Notes: generated by a model from the sequence alone, not told the origin. A stretch of 26,720 nt of DNA from Chara braunii (GCA_003427395.1 BFEA01000008.1:478876-505595), one strand, 5' to 3'. Counted from the stretch's first letter, positions 1-9,897 are shown. Numbers and translations: made by a program.

Positions 1-64
1 GTGTGTGTGTGTGTGTGTGTGTGTGTGTAGGAGGAGGAGGACGACGACGACCACGACCACGAGG
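1..64. repeat. (GT)n start plus AGG/ACG/ACC triplets
   Basis: The window opens inside an uninterrupted GT dinucleotide run (1-28), followed by a short run of degenerate AGG, ACG and ACC triplets. Reading frames through it encode only alternating Val/Cys or Arg/Thr runs and are not genes. The true repeat length is unknown because it is cut by the window edge. Confidence 0.95.
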
Positions 65-81
65 AAGAGTGTGTGTGTGTG

Positions 82-154
82 TTGTCATATTCGCTATACA
101 CTCAAAAAAAGTATGACTACGTCTGACTGTTTCGTTGTACTTTCACGGAGAGTG

Positions 155-212
<58 letters not shown>

Positions 213-298
213 GTCACATTTGTTATACACTCAAAAAAAGCACGATTGTGCCGAACTGTTTCGTCAGACTTTCAATGACTCGTCGGGAAGAGTGTGTG
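82..298. repeat. 129-bp tandem duplication containing a GT tract
   Basis: The segment beginning TTGTCATATTCGCTATACAC at 82 recurs, diverged, at 211 (TTGTCACATTTGTTATACAC). Each copy runs through an A7 block and a CTGTTTCGT motif to a GT tract. The offset is 129 bp, so the two GT tracts (152-211 and the one from about 292) were probably duplicated together with their flank. Confidence 0.8.
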
Positions 299-305
299 TG
301 TGCGT

Positions 306-399
<94 letters not shown>
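292..399. repeat. (GT)n/(GA)n compound microsatellite
   Basis: An interrupted GT tract (292-384) passes directly into GA repeats (383-399). On the minus strand this lies just downstream of a possible splice donor at 399-404, so it would be the start of an intron if the neighbouring exon is real. Confidence 0.95.
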
Positions 400-404
400 C
401 ATAC

Positions 405-535
405 CTGCTTCACGTGCCGCTCGCCCTGCTCCATGCGCCTCTCCGCACGCTGGTCGCTGCACAGTTGCTCACGCCCCCGATGCTCGTCCACATGCCGCGC
501 GTGCTTCTCCACGCGTTCACCAGGCAATGGCAGAG
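405..535 (-). CDS. possible internal exon of an unidentified gene
   Basis: On the minus strand a pyrimidine-rich CCTATCTTGCAG acceptor ends at 536 and a CAG|GTATGT donor lies at 404/399, bounding a 131-nt open segment. In one frame (two leading bases, then 43 complete codons) it reads as a charged, Arg/Glu/His/Gln-rich peptide including ERVEKHARHVDEHRGREQ and ERRMEQGERHVKQ, which could form a helix or coiled coil. No family is recognised. A second frame is also open, so length alone is weak evidence. What supports it is the combination of splice signals and composition. No other exon of the same gene is visible in the window; the gene would continue off the left edge (3' side). Confidence 0.3.
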
Positions 536-727
536 CTGCAAGATAGGGACGGTCGACAACAGCGCTTCTCCACGCAATAACACTCGACGACTACGCGGCT
601 GCCTTTGGAAAATAGCGGCCGTGAAACTCCCCCCACAACGGTTCAAAAAAAAAAAAAAAAAAAAAAAATGAAACCCGCCTGTCCACTTTTCGGTCGTTCC
701 AATTTGAGGGCGAGGGCGGCAAAAAAT

Positions 728-797
728 GGGGCGCCATTTTTTTGGGGCGGCCCAGGGCCTGAATAAAAGCCTTGGACCGCCCAAAAAAAATTGCCCC
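728..797. repeat. 70-bp inverted repeat (hairpin)
   Basis: The left arm GGGGCGCCATTTTTTTGGGG, continuing into CGGCCCAGGGC, pairs imperfectly with the right arm GCCTTGGACCGCCC, continuing through A8 into TTGCCCC. About 33-bp arms enclose a loop of a few bases around TGAATAAAA. It could be a tiny fold-back element. No clear target duplication is seen. Confidence 0.6.
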
Positions 798-816
798 TTG
801 GGCTGGGGCCCTCACA

Positions 817-892
817 TCCGGACCAAGATCCGGACCCGGACCCCGGACCCTGGACCACGGACGGTCCGGATCCCTGTCCGGCGGTCCGGATC
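817..892. repeat. CCGGACC-rich degenerate short repeat
   Basis: TCCGGACC and its reverse complement GGTCCGGA recur many times in 76 bp (TCCGGACCAAG, ATCCGGACCCGGACC, GGTCCGGATCC, GGTCCGGATCG). The block is far more GC-rich than its surroundings and can fold on itself. Its function is unknown. Confidence 0.7.
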
Positions 893-962
893 GTAGCCAT
901 GGTTGTGATTAAAAAGAAGGTTACATCCTGCATCCAAATGCCACGCGACAGAGGTTCGGGAA

Positions 963-1720
963 ATGGTTCTACCAAGTAGAATCAGACACCTGCTATGGAA
1001 TGTGCGAGGATTTGGAGATACCAATAAAAAATATAAAAAGCCAAGATTCAAAGAATGGATTCATTCTCCAAATGTGCAGATTGCCTGCTTGCAGGAAACG
1101 AAACTAGATCATAATAAGATCGCCTCTATCCATCGGTGGTGGGATGGACCACAAGTCCACAAATTTGGTCCCCAGAAGAGGGAACCAAAGGTGGGGTCGC
1201 CATCTTGGTCAACAAGGACCTGGATATCGCTGTGTTGGACCAGTATCATGATAATGAAGGCCGGTAGGCGTGGCTTAAATTCTTGGTAGATGCCGAGGAA
1301 TGGGCAATCATGATTGTTTATGCTCTCATTGACTATAACGGGCGAAAATATTTTTTTGCAAATTTACCTGGCTGCTTACCGGATGCAGAAAACCTTGTCG
1401 TATATGAGGATTGGAACGCAGTGATTAACATAGACCTGGACTCATTGGGGTATGCCCCCTTGCGGCTTGACTCTATCTTACTCTCGTCCTGTTGTGAAAC
1501 TCAAACCCACAGGGAAATGGTTTTACTTGGTTCGACCCTCCTCCCACCCCTACGTTCCCAACCCCAAGAAAAAGGTTGGATTTTTTCATGGCCCGGAGCT
1601 CCTCGTGGGACCGTAGTATATGGTGTGACGTGATCCATGCATCCATGTCCGACCACCACCCAATACTCTTAGATATTTTTTCCGAGGACACTGTCGAACG
1701 CCATCGACCCCCTCTTCAGG
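963..1720 (+). pseudogene. LINE ORF2 endonuclease domain (broken)
   Basis: This is the N-terminal endonuclease/exonuclease/phosphatase domain that nicks target DNA for target-primed reverse transcription. The ATG at 963 gives MVLPSRIRHLLWNVRGFG with the metal-site Asn (WN at residues 12-13), then CLQETK at residues 42-47, the catalytic Glu motif. A frameshift near 1190-1290 moves the frame; EDWNAVIN at 1406-1429 is the degenerate GDFN motif, with Asp still followed by Asn. Further shifts lead to SDHHPI at 1648-1665, the C-terminal catalytic Asp-His. All landmark motifs are present but in different frames, so no functional nuclease can be made. Confidence 0.88.
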
Positions 1721-1732
1721 TTAAATATTAAT

Positions 1733-3537
1733 CTATTAAAGGACTCTGGCATTATAGATTGGATCAATACTCACATGACTAAATGGCTAGATGTTAAGGA
1801 CTTATTTGCCGACTGGAATTGCCATTGTAAGGCAAGTCTTGATCACCTTTTCAAGGATGAAGGCAGCCAGAAGGAACTAGGAAGAAAAATCCTTGGTTAA
1901 GCTAATAAGTCACACAAAATCTGAAATGGGTAAGGATCCGTTCTCATATTTTTACTGGTCCGGAATCCAAAGGAACGCTTTGGCACGTTTACAATCCTTA
2001 GAAATTAGGAAACAGGCGGAAGGATTGAGTTGCTTAACCTCAGAGACATTATCGGGTATGACAGAATGACGAAGTTAACTTTTCGTTCCCTCTTGCTCCA
2101 CAAGTCTAAATCATTGAATAGGAAACTTGCTCATCCCTTCGACGCTTCAGCCCCACTAGCAGTGGATACAATACATATTTGTAGTTACGCATTTGATTAC
2201 TTTAGAGACATCGTCTCTACTCGACGCCCTTTCGACTTCCCATCTTTGGACTTATCTGAGATGTCACCCTTCTGGAACCATTCCAGCAAGTCCATCTCAC
2301 ATTCTGCAGCCCTAGAATTGGATAGACCCATGAAAGAATCAGAAATCCTAGGCGCAGCTAAGACGATGGCAAAGGGCAAGTGCCCAGGCTTGGATGGTCT
2401 AACGATAGAGTTGTTTTTTGCCACCATGGGGGTCTTTGCTCCTTTTTTATGTGATATATATAATCAGGCCCTCCATTCGGGCCGGTTCCCAGAAGGTCTT
2501 ACTCAGGGCATGATCTCCCTCATGTACAAGAAGGGAGACAAAAGAGATGTGCGCAACTGGAGACCGATTTCAGTACTCAATGTCACATATAAACTCTTCG
2601 CCAAAACATTGGCCTTGCGTTTGGCCAAGCTCCTCCCCTCTTTGATCAATTGGGAGCAGGGTGCCTTTGTCAAAGGGTGCTCTATTTTTGAAGATATAGT
2701 CTCAACCATCCAGGTATTGGAAATTATTGGTAAAGAAAAGAAGGATGTCACAATCATTTTCCTTGATATGGAGAAGGCTTATGACAAAGTGGGTTGGAGC
2801 TTTCTCCACACTTTCCTGAAGAGGATGGGATATAGCCCTGGTTTTCGGACCTGGGTCAGCGCAAGCTGCGAACATGCGTCATTTGTGGTGGTGGTGAATG
2901 GTAGACTGTCTTAAGACTTTCAATTAACACGTTCATTAAGACAAGGTTGCTCGCTAGCCCCGCTTCTTTTTGTTCTTCAATTAGAAATCCTACGACATAA
3001 CATTAGAAATAATACAAACATCCTTAGTTTGAAGCTCACCCCAAAATTAGAATGGAAGAGAGGGGAGATCACGGACAACCTTACAGTGGCATGCGACAAC
3101 AGTCCCTCATCTCTACAGGAACTTAGGAAGGTAATAAATACTTATTGTGATCTATCTAAAGCTTCCATAAACTGGGATAGATCTATATATTTTTTTCCCC
3201 ACTCCCGGGAGTCGAGTATGGATTGGGGGTTAAAAAGGATACCTGCTAACTCGTCCGATTGCTTTCTGGGAGTACAGGTCTCCCTATCTGATTGTTCTGC
3301 AGTTCAAGACTCTCAATGCTGGAAGATAAGGTGGCGTCAAGAATCTCAAGTTGGGCTCGAGACTTCAAACTGTCACTTTTTGGTCGCGCCCTGGTCCTTA
3401 CATCCGCTGCCTTCTCTATATTATGGTTCCCTCTCTCAGTCCATTTGCTGGGGGAGGGAGCCTATGCCCGTATCAAGAAAGGTGCAGCCTGCTACCTATG
3501 GCAGTCGGTAACAGTGCTTCAGTATGGATTTATATAG
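1733..3537 (+). pseudogene. LINE ORF2 linker and reverse transcriptase domain (broken)
   Basis: After a degenerate linker, one frame runs 2030-3511 with a single in-frame TAA at 2912-2914. Counting from 2030, recognisable RT landmarks are PGLDGL (119-124), NWRPISVLN (176-184), GAFVKGCSI (211-219) and motif A FLDMEKAYDKV (244-254). Motif B, RSLRQGCSLAPLLF, follows the stop in the same frame. The motif C position reads ACDNS where an active RT has F/YADD, so the second catalytic Asp is Asn. The TAA stands where a CAA Gln codon would fit (a C-to-T change). A one-base shift near 3290-3300 moves the thumb region (SRISSWARDFKLSLFGRALV) to the next frame, ending at 3537. Confidence 0.92.
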
Positions 3538-3594
3538 AAAGTGGTCTGGAAAACCATATCAGTCGCAAGATCACAGGGCGTTTTGGGTCTCCTT

Positions 3595-4801
3595 GACCCG
3601 GTTCATCAAAATTTGACCCTTCTCAGTAAGTGGGTAATATCTGCAGCCTTTGGCCCCCATTCGAAATTATGGATCCGCTTGGCAGAGTATATCCTTATTA
3701 AGAAGTGAGGCCTTTTGAGATCTGCAAATGTGTTGCTCTGTTTCTTTATCCCATCTTACTCTGCAAGAAAACCGAAGTCGAAGATATTACATAAGATTTT
3801 ATATATTTGGCACAGATTGTTCCCCGAGGTTCTTAGACCACCGGAAACGAGAAGGGAAATCCCGAACCAAATATTATTTAAAAACTCATTCATTAAGACA
3901 AACAACTCCACCCTTAAAGTTGATTGGAGTCCAGGTTCGTTCGGCAAAGCCTGGATAGAAAAGGGGATTGTATTGATCAAAGATTTACGGGATGAAGATC
4001 AGAAGACCTGACTATCAATAGACAGACTTAGAAGGAAATTAGCGAGACTGCGTAATATCGAAAACAACTACGAGACATTGCGGAATGCTATTCCATCCTA
4101 CTGGATGACCCTGTTGCCAAGGTCGGTGGAACATGACCCGGGGGCTTGGTTGCTGGACCCAGTAGATAGTACGGATATCCTGAGGGTCATTGGTCCAGAC
4201 CTACCATACGGTATTAAGGTGCAAATTTGGAAAAGGAACCCGGAAGTCTCTGTTGAGATCCCCCTTATCAAGGGAGAGGTCAAGACGATTCTCACAACAT
4301 TAGAGTTAGTAGCATGTCTCGTCCTGCTTGGGTTGTGGACACACTAAAGGTGATGGTTTCACAGAAGCAGGCCGGCCTAATTGGGCCGCAACTGCTTATA
4401 GTAACCCCCTCGACAACTTGGTTAGCCTCAAAGGGTATGGATATTACTAAGCAATGTGCTCGTTGCAATTGGGGATCGGCCCCTTCTTGATCCATATCTG
4501 GGAGTGGCGGAGAGAGAGATGGAAGGCTATAGCAGGAGATAACTTTCTCTGGACACAAAAGTGGTCTCTTTACGGAATGACTAATGCGGACGTGGATTTT
4601 CTCTCAGGTTGGGCCTATGTGGCTCTAGCTTGCCGAGGAACGATTATGGAAACCCTATGAAAAACTCGTAATAAAACGATCTTCAAACAGGAAACAGTCT
4701 CCTTTCAACATCAGATAACTCTTGTTAAATCAAAGATAAGGCAGACAATCCGGGTGGACTGGCAGGCAACTCGCTCTCAGACTCGGAAGAACCGTTTTTA
4801 G
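3595..4801 (+). pseudogene. LINE ORF2 C-terminal region with zinc-binding remnant (broken)
   Basis: Fragments in shifting frames continue the ORF2 C terminus: LLSKWVISAAFGPHSKLWIR near 3620-3700, an open segment 3715-4011 (LYIWHRLFPEVL), another 4078-4347 (DLPYGIKVQIWKR), and then QCARCNWG near 4450-4470 followed in another frame by LIHIWEW. The C-x2-C ... H-x-x-W layout matches the zinc-binding region (zf-RVT type) that closes plant LINE ORF2 proteins. The last 45 or so codons are basic (VKSKIRQTIRVDWQATRSQT) and stop at 4801. At least four frame changes or stops separate these pieces. Confidence 0.8.
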
Positions 4802-6057
4802 TTTTCGCAGACATGGGCCAGAAACAGTGGTTGTGTGTCAATCTCTGCAGAGGGAAACCTAAACTTCGCAGACTCCCTGGTCTCGTAATGGACTAAAAAG
4901 ACCGACTGCTTAGGTCATGGCACTGAAGTAAGAAGCGTCGATGGATGTAGGCCGTTTTTCTCTTTTTTTAGGCCGACTGGAACTAGCTAAGTGGTCAGAA
5001 AGAGGTGGTTGTATTTTAAACTGTTAGTCGTTGTAGGATTGAGCGTTGTTCTTAACTAGGTTTAAGTTTTATTCTCATTACTTAGAACTTAGCTTACCTA
5101 GCTTTGTTAAATCTATCTACGGATCATAGTACGACTTTATTCGTGTGGGGGAGGAAGGTTCGTCGCGGCTTGGCGAGATTCGTACACCTCGGTAATTCTG
5201 GAGAGAAAAGTTGTACCTTTTCCTCTTCATGGTCTTTCGGGTCCCTATGGGTCTCGTAAAAAGCGAAACTGGGTAATGCTCCCAGAGGTTTATTTTGTTC
5301 TGGTGTCGGCCCTAATACCCTTACAAGGGTATTTATGCACATTTTTACATCTCACAAAAGATGTGTTCTTGACGATACTTGAGCGAGTGTATCATTCCTG
5401 CATAGCCATGACCAACTCTTAGGTGTTAGGAATGGCAGACGCATTTGATCTGATTAGAGAGTGTGTGGGCATGCACTTCGAGGGCACACGTGGGTTCTAG
5501 GCAAACGTTCGGGATTATGTAATGTGAAATAGTCGTGTGAGCGACATTTGTGCCTGCTATCACAAGTTAGAGAAAGGCATGATGTTGGATAATTAGCGCG
5601 CATGCACTGAGTGCGTGTGCGTCGAGACTGAACGTAAGGTTTAGTCATTGGAACTTTTGATGGACTTGAGGCGGCGTTAGGGTCAGCATTGTGCAAAGCA
5701 TATGAGTTCCTAGGTTGACCATGTTTGGCCAGCGGCAGCAACCGCCGGTAACCTTGGAATGATCGGCGTGAGTAGTGTATGGTATAGATGGAAGCCAAGT
5801 TTTCCCGACACTAGAAGGGTAAAAGTACAGCCTTTTCGGGAAGGTAGCCTACTGAGAAGGGAAGAGTTTTTGTAGCAGCATGATTGTGTAGTATGCACGG
5901 CATCTACGAGTAAAGTTGACCCCTTCATACGGCAGGGCCGGGTGCATGAGAGCTGTAGAAAAGGTCAGTGTGACAAAATATGGCTATCAGTGTTGTCCAA
6001 CAGGCTTAGGAGCAGAGCAGGTACTCTTTATAAGGGAATCCACATCTCCTACACCCA
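4802..6057. other. no recognised gene
   Basis: Nothing convincing is seen. The first few hundred bases may be LINE 3' UTR, but no poly(A) or flanking duplication closes the element. A perfect 9-bp-arm palindrome lies at 5314-5333. The frames here (longest 114 codons at 5454-5798, minus strand) have random-looking composition. Confidence 0.6.
5314..5333. repeat. 20-bp palindrome, arms AATACCCTT / AAGGGTATT
   Basis: Two 9-bp arms separated by AC form a perfect hairpin. A closely similar hairpin (ATACCCTTGTAAGGGTGT core) occurs at 12821-12846, and the preceding CTGGTG is shared, so these may be copies of one old repeat. Confidence 0.6.
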
Positions 6058-6059
6058 AG

Positions 6060-6350
6060 CTTGGGCCTAGCACTATTGGTTAAGGCATTGGACTTCCAGC
6101 TTGCAGATCTGGGATCGAAGCTAGCAGCCGGCAACGAAGGAGCAGAGGAGCGTTTAGTGAAGAAACAGAGGGGTTGAGGGTCCTGCGGGACTATCCCCCC
6201 TAGTTTTGTCGGGGAGTCCGACAGCGGGCCCGATGAGTATGACTGGAGGGCGACCTAATTATTGGTCCCTCAGTATGACTGGAGGGCGACCTAATTATTG
6301 GTCCCTCATTCCCTAATTTAATTTTTTTTATTATTATTATTTATTATTAT
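6060..6350 (+). mobile_element. tRNA-derived SINE-like element
   Basis: The head GGGCCTAGCACTATTGGTTA at about 6063 resembles the acceptor and D-arm (box A region) of a tRNA, and GGGATCGAAGC at 6111 resembles a T-arm box B, with spacing typical of a pol III internal promoter. A body with no tRNA similarity follows, then a 36-bp tandem duplication (6236-6307) and a T/A-rich (TTA)-type 3' tail (about 6320-6355). Both boxes carry mismatches, so it is unlikely to be an active tRNA gene. Flanking target duplications were not identified. Confidence 0.5.
6236..6307 (+). repeat. 36-bp perfect tandem duplication
   Basis: A 36-bp segment starting AGTATGACTGGAGGGCGACC and ending TTGGTCCCTC occurs twice back to back (6236-6271 and 6272-6307) with no differences, so the duplication is recent relative to the rest of the SINE-like element. 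Confidence 0.95.
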
Positions 6351-6395
6351 TTATTTTGTTCCATTTGGTCCAGTTTCGGTACTGGCGTGGGACCG

Positions 6396-6455
6396 AAGAG
6401 CCTAGCTCACTGTGTACACCCACGAACTGTGGGAATATGGACCCGCAGATGGCCA
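6396..6455 (+). mobile_element. partial copy of the tRNA-head SINE family
   Basis: TAGCTCACTGTGTACACCCA, then ACTGTGGGAATATGGACC, aligns with the tRNA-like head of the SINE copy at 19.5 kb (TAGCTCAGCTGGTACACCCA, then ACTGTTGAAATACAGACC). Box B is not recognisable here and the family tail is missing, so this is at most a decayed fragment. Confidence 0.35.
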
Positions 6456-7320
6456 ACAATGCCTGGGCAGAGCGGCCCAAGGCACAAAGGCGGAAGGGTG
6501 CAGACTACCACAACTGATGCACCCCAGAACTGTTGAAAAATACAGGCTTGAGTCCTTCGGGACATTCGTAAAATTTGAGCGATAGAGAGGAGATTAGTTT
6601 GGCTGCTGACTTCGGGGGATGGCGAAGTCTCTCTATTTCTGCCTGGCCCGAAATGCTAAACCATATACCAACCAGTGGGTGCGTAACCAACTAGGCGGAA
6701 GAAACCGAGTGGCAGGAACCTCCTGGGGGTCCACCATCCGCCAAGCACGATCTGCTGCAGGGCAGTTGTCCGCCACCCGCGATCTGCAAAGAGGGATTTT
6801 GAGTATGAGCATGCCGGTTGGGACTATAAAGATTCGAGTTGTGTCTGGACGGAGCGGCACAGGGCAAAGTAGGGAGGTCCGCAGTGGTGCAGAATGCACA
6901 ACTGTGCACATAAAACCCTTATCCACTTCGGTCTTCAAAGTGGCATTTGGATATTTGCTACCAACACCAAGATCCACATCGGGGCCCGTAAGGGACAAGG
7001 CTGGTCACACAGATTTTGCTGGAGTCCCGGACGTGTCATTTGTGTGCCCATTTTGCCAGTGGCCTGTGGAGCCGCGGGGCCAAGGAAATCGCAGCCACCG
7101 CTAGAGGTGACCGCAAATGTCTTATTCTTTATTATTATTTTTTATATTTTTTATATTTTTATTTTTTATATTTTTACTATTTTCAAGAATTGGTGGAAAT
7201 TCGTTTACAAGAGTTTTTGCACAACTTATGGATGGTGTCGTGTGACCAACAAAGGACCAATTCGCCATTGCTGCAGATGGCTAGGGCCTTGTCCCATTGG
7301 AAAAGGTACAGTAGTGCCCA
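6456..7320. other. no recognised gene; T/A-rich tract
   Basis: The only structure is a T-rich TTTTTATAT tract at about 7120-7185. A 161-codon frame (6619-7104) has no recognisable domain, and a 121-codon frame on the opposite strand covers the same DNA, so I do not call it a gene. Confidence 0.5.
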
Positions 7321-7475
7321 CAAGTGCCTGCCTGATTGCCTTACCTTGTCTGATGTTTCGTATTATCCGGCCGTGTCTGTCGGATCGTTCGTCCGACNCA
7401 AGTGCCTGCCTGATTGCCTTACCTTGTCTGATGTTTCGTATTATCCGGCCGTGTCTGTCGGATCGTTCGTCCGAC
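7321..7475. repeat. identical 77-bp direct duplication around a single N
   Basis: Bases 7321-7397 (starting CAAGTGCCTGCCTGATTGCC, ending TTCGTCCGAC) are repeated without a difference at 7399-7475, with one ambiguous N at 7398 between them. This is the expected trace of two overlapping contig ends joined by a nominal gap instead of being merged. It is most likely an assembly artefact. Confidence 0.9.
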
Positions 7476-7900
7476 AGTGTCTGTATGCCCGTGTCTATCT
7501 TTGTTTCAGTCTTGTCTGCCTTTCTGCTCGTTTTGTCATCCCCTCTCCCTTTTGTTTACGTTGTCTGTCAGTTCCGCTGACCGTCTATTGTTGTTTGTAT
7601 CTATCTTTTGTTGCTATCTGTAGGTGTCTGTTTGTCTGACGGCCCTCCTGTCATTCGAGCCTGTTTTGTTTGTGTCGGCCCTCGCCTGTTTGTCTGTATT
7701 CTATCTGTCGTTGCTTTGACTTTCTATTTCTGTTTTGTTCGTTGAGTCCGCCTGATTGTTTGTCTGTCCGCCTTTTGCCTGTTTGTCCCAATCTTCGCCT
7801 GTCTTGTCTGTCCGTATTTGTCTATGTATATCTATCTTTGTCCTCTCTCTATCTGTCCGTTTTTCGTCTGTTCGTGTCTGTCGTCCTGTCTTTGTGAGAG
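7476..7900. repeat. degenerate TGTCTG/TCTGTC-rich low-complexity tract
   Basis: About 420 bp are built from imperfect TGTCTG, CTGTCCG and TTTGTCTGTC words. Three frames stay open with Leu/Ser/Cys/Val-rich peptides because stops are rare in such words, so these are not genes. Confidence 0.85.
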
Positions 7901-8157
7901 TGGGTGTATAAAGCGTGTATGCGGGGTATTCAGGGTATTTCGGAGTTGAAGAGTGAAGTGAGCAGTGGTGTTGGACACAACGACAAGATCTACGATGCAT
8001 GAGTGTTGATGCACCATAGCTTATCGAAGCGAGCTTGCATCTGAACTATATCTTGGTCGCCATATCTTCGAGCTTTGAGTTGGGCGCTATGCGCCAGTGT
8101 GAATCCCCATCTGTTTGCATGTATGCGAAATGTAAAAAAAAACGAGCCTGTCTACCA

Positions 8158-8158
8158 A

Positions 8159-8222
<64 letters not shown>

Positions 8223-8293
8223 TAATAACAATAATAATTATAATTACAATAATAATAATAATATAGCAATCAATCAATAATAATAATAATAAA
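8158..8293. repeat. (AAT)n microsatellite
   Basis: There are about 21 uninterrupted AAT units (8158-8222), then interrupted AAT/ATT repeats to 8293. It immediately precedes copy 1 of a 245-bp repeat, as a second AAT tract does for copy 2. Confidence 0.97.
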
Positions 8294-8322
8294 AGAAGTA
8301 ACAAAATTCAAACAGAATGCAA

Positions 8323-8570
8323 GAAAATTGTTCCATAGCGAACTGCAGAAATCAAACAACATTATGTACGCAATACCAGATAGTCGTGACCTCGAACTAA
8401 TCAACAGAATTGCATCACGAGTTTCACCGAATAAGAAGACACCAAGAACTCATAATTGACAATGCTGGTAAAGTCTCATCATCATCATCAACGAAGAACC
8501 GATGTTGATATCATATCTGGTGCTCGGCACCCAGACTACGGATGACAGATCCTATCTAGCCTATACTACA
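8323..8570. repeat. dispersed repeat copy 1 (AAT-associated)
   Basis: This segment shares an ordered series of blocks with 9000-9241: CCAGATAGTCGTG, CATCATCATCAACGAA, TTGATATCATATCTGGTGCT and CCTATCTAGCCTATACTAC. Both copies follow an AAT microsatellite. Read on the minus strand, the tract would be an (ATT)n 3' tail, as some non-LTR elements have. No coding potential is recognised. Confidence 0.8.
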
Positions 8571-8875
8571 ACGCCGAATGATGATGTCAACAACTTTTCC
8601 GAAGTACGAGCATACAACGACCAATGTCGCACGCTTCCAGCACCAGGTATGTCTCTCGCCTCACTCACAACCTCGTCCCCGAACACACAGATGCCACATG
8701 CACCCAAGAACCATGATGCATCCCATCTAGTTACAGGGAGGCGAGCCCGGCTATGACTGCCCGCCTCCCTCACGACCACTTCCATCTACCTTCCGTGATG
8801 GCTTCTCTCCTTCTCTCGCTCCCTCTCCCTCTTTCTCTCCCCCGACTTCGTCCTACTACGATCTTACTCAAAGTC
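8571..8875. other. no recognised feature
   Basis: The sequence lies between the two AAT-associated repeats and ends in a TCTCCCTCT-rich stretch (about 8805-8840). No gene or known repeat is seen. Confidence 0.5.
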
Positions 8876-8879
8876 AACA

Positions 8880-8954
8880 GTAATAATACTGATAATGTTA
8901 ATGCTAATAATAATAATAATAATAATAATATCAATACAATATATATATATATAT

Positions 8955-9000
<46 letters not shown>

Positions 9001-9003
9001 TAA
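8880..9003. repeat. (AAT)n / (AT)n / (AAT)n compound microsatellite
   Basis: AAT repeats at about 8905-8931, an AT run at 8939-8954, and AAT repeats at 8957-8999 directly precede dispersed repeat copy 2. Confidence 0.97.
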
Positions 9004-9241
9004 CGTGCAATAGTGAACTTCAACAATCAAACCGCATCGTATACACAAGACCAGATAGTCGTGGCCTCGAACCAACATCAAAATCACATCACGATATTCA
9101 CCAAATAAGAACATACCAAGAGTTCATCATTGACAATCCTGAAACAGTCCCATCATCATCAACGAAAAAACAGAGTTGATATCATATCTGGTGCTCGACG
9201 CCCAGACTACTGGTGGCGAGTCCTATCTAGCCTATACTACA
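9000..9241. repeat. dispersed repeat copy 2 (AAT-associated)
   Basis: This is the diverged partner of 8323-8570, in the same orientation and with the same neighbouring AAT tract. The shared right end is CCTATCTAGCCTATACTAC, after which the two loci diverge. Confidence 0.8.
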
Positions 9242-9327
9242 ATATGTGCCTAGAGTCACTTTTCAGCTGCAGACCGAAGTATAAGCCGACGATGCTTATG
9301 CAGACTGCCGCCCGACCAGGTGCGAAT

Positions 9328-9418
<91 letters not shown>

Positions 9419-9419
9419 N

Positions 9420-9503
<84 letters not shown>

Positions 9504-9516
9504 TTCTCTCTCTCCC
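9328..9516. repeat. (CT)n microsatellite with an internal N
   Basis: Almost 190 bp of CT repeat carries one N at 9419, so the real length is not resolved. Ser/Leu frames on the plus strand and Arg/Glu frames on the minus strand are by-products. Confidence 0.97.
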
Positions 9517-9897
9517 TCTTGACAAAGACAAAGAAAAAGACAACCGCTCACTCTTTCCTTCTTCCCCTAGTTTCTGGCTACAATACGTGCTGCTGCAATC
9601 TCTCCCTCTCGCTCTGCGCATGCTTCCGCTCTCCTTCTTCCCCCTCTTTCCCTTCTGTCTCCTCACATTTTTCACCATCTCTTCCTACCTTTCCCATATC
9701 TCCTTTCTCCCCGTATTTGTGCTCTTTCCTTGCCCCCATTTTCGCAATCGCCTTTCCCACTATTACTCGCACATTCTCAACTCCATTCCTCTAGGCTCTC
9801 CCATCTCATCAGACATTCTTCGCCCCCGCCAGTCCTTTTCATTCCTCAAACGTGTATAGTCATACTCACGACTGAGATCAAGACGTGGTCAGAAACA
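9517..9897. other. pyrimidine-rich, no recognised gene
   Basis: This is C/T-rich on the plus strand, a decayed continuation of the CT microsatellite. Frames are open because purine-containing stop codons are rare in such sequence. Confidence 0.55.

Larger units (their letters stand above)
536..962. other. non-coding stretch upstream of the LINE
   Basis: This interval holds a 24-nt poly(A) run (645-668), a small inverted repeat (728-797) and a GC-rich block of CCGGACC-like words (817-892). A 62-codon frame at 791-979 overlaps the LINE ORF2 start but is Asp/Pro-rich from the CCGGACC repeat, has no ORF1 zinc-knuckle or RNA-binding features, and is probably not LINE ORF1. Confidence 0.6.
963..4801 (+). 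mobile_element. decayed L1-like non-LTR retrotransposon (LINE), ORF2 region
   Basis: About 3.84 kb of a LINE ORF2 can be followed in order: apurinic-type endonuclease, linker, reverse transcriptase, C-x2-C zinc-binding region and a basic C-terminal tail ending at the TAG at 4799-4801. The span corresponds to about 1,280 codons, close to full length for plant L1-like ORF2. Several frameshifts, in-frame stops and a damaged RT catalytic motif make it a dead copy. No ORF1, convincing 3' UTR, poly(A) tail or target-site duplication was found, so the outer ends of the element are undefined. Confidence 0.93.

Noticed and set aside
1-546. Several frames of 79-130 codons with Val/Cys or Thr/His runs
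   Set aside because: They are translations of GT/AC microsatellite and have no non-repetitive domain; only the 405-535 segment is kept as a weak exon candidate.
6619-7104. 161-codon plus-strand frame
   Set aside because: There is no recognisable motif, a 121-codon frame covers the same DNA on the other strand, and no splice or composition support was seen.
9237-9859. Long Ser/Leu and Arg/Glu frames across the CT tract
   Set aside because: They are direct by-products of the CT/GA microsatellite and cross an N.
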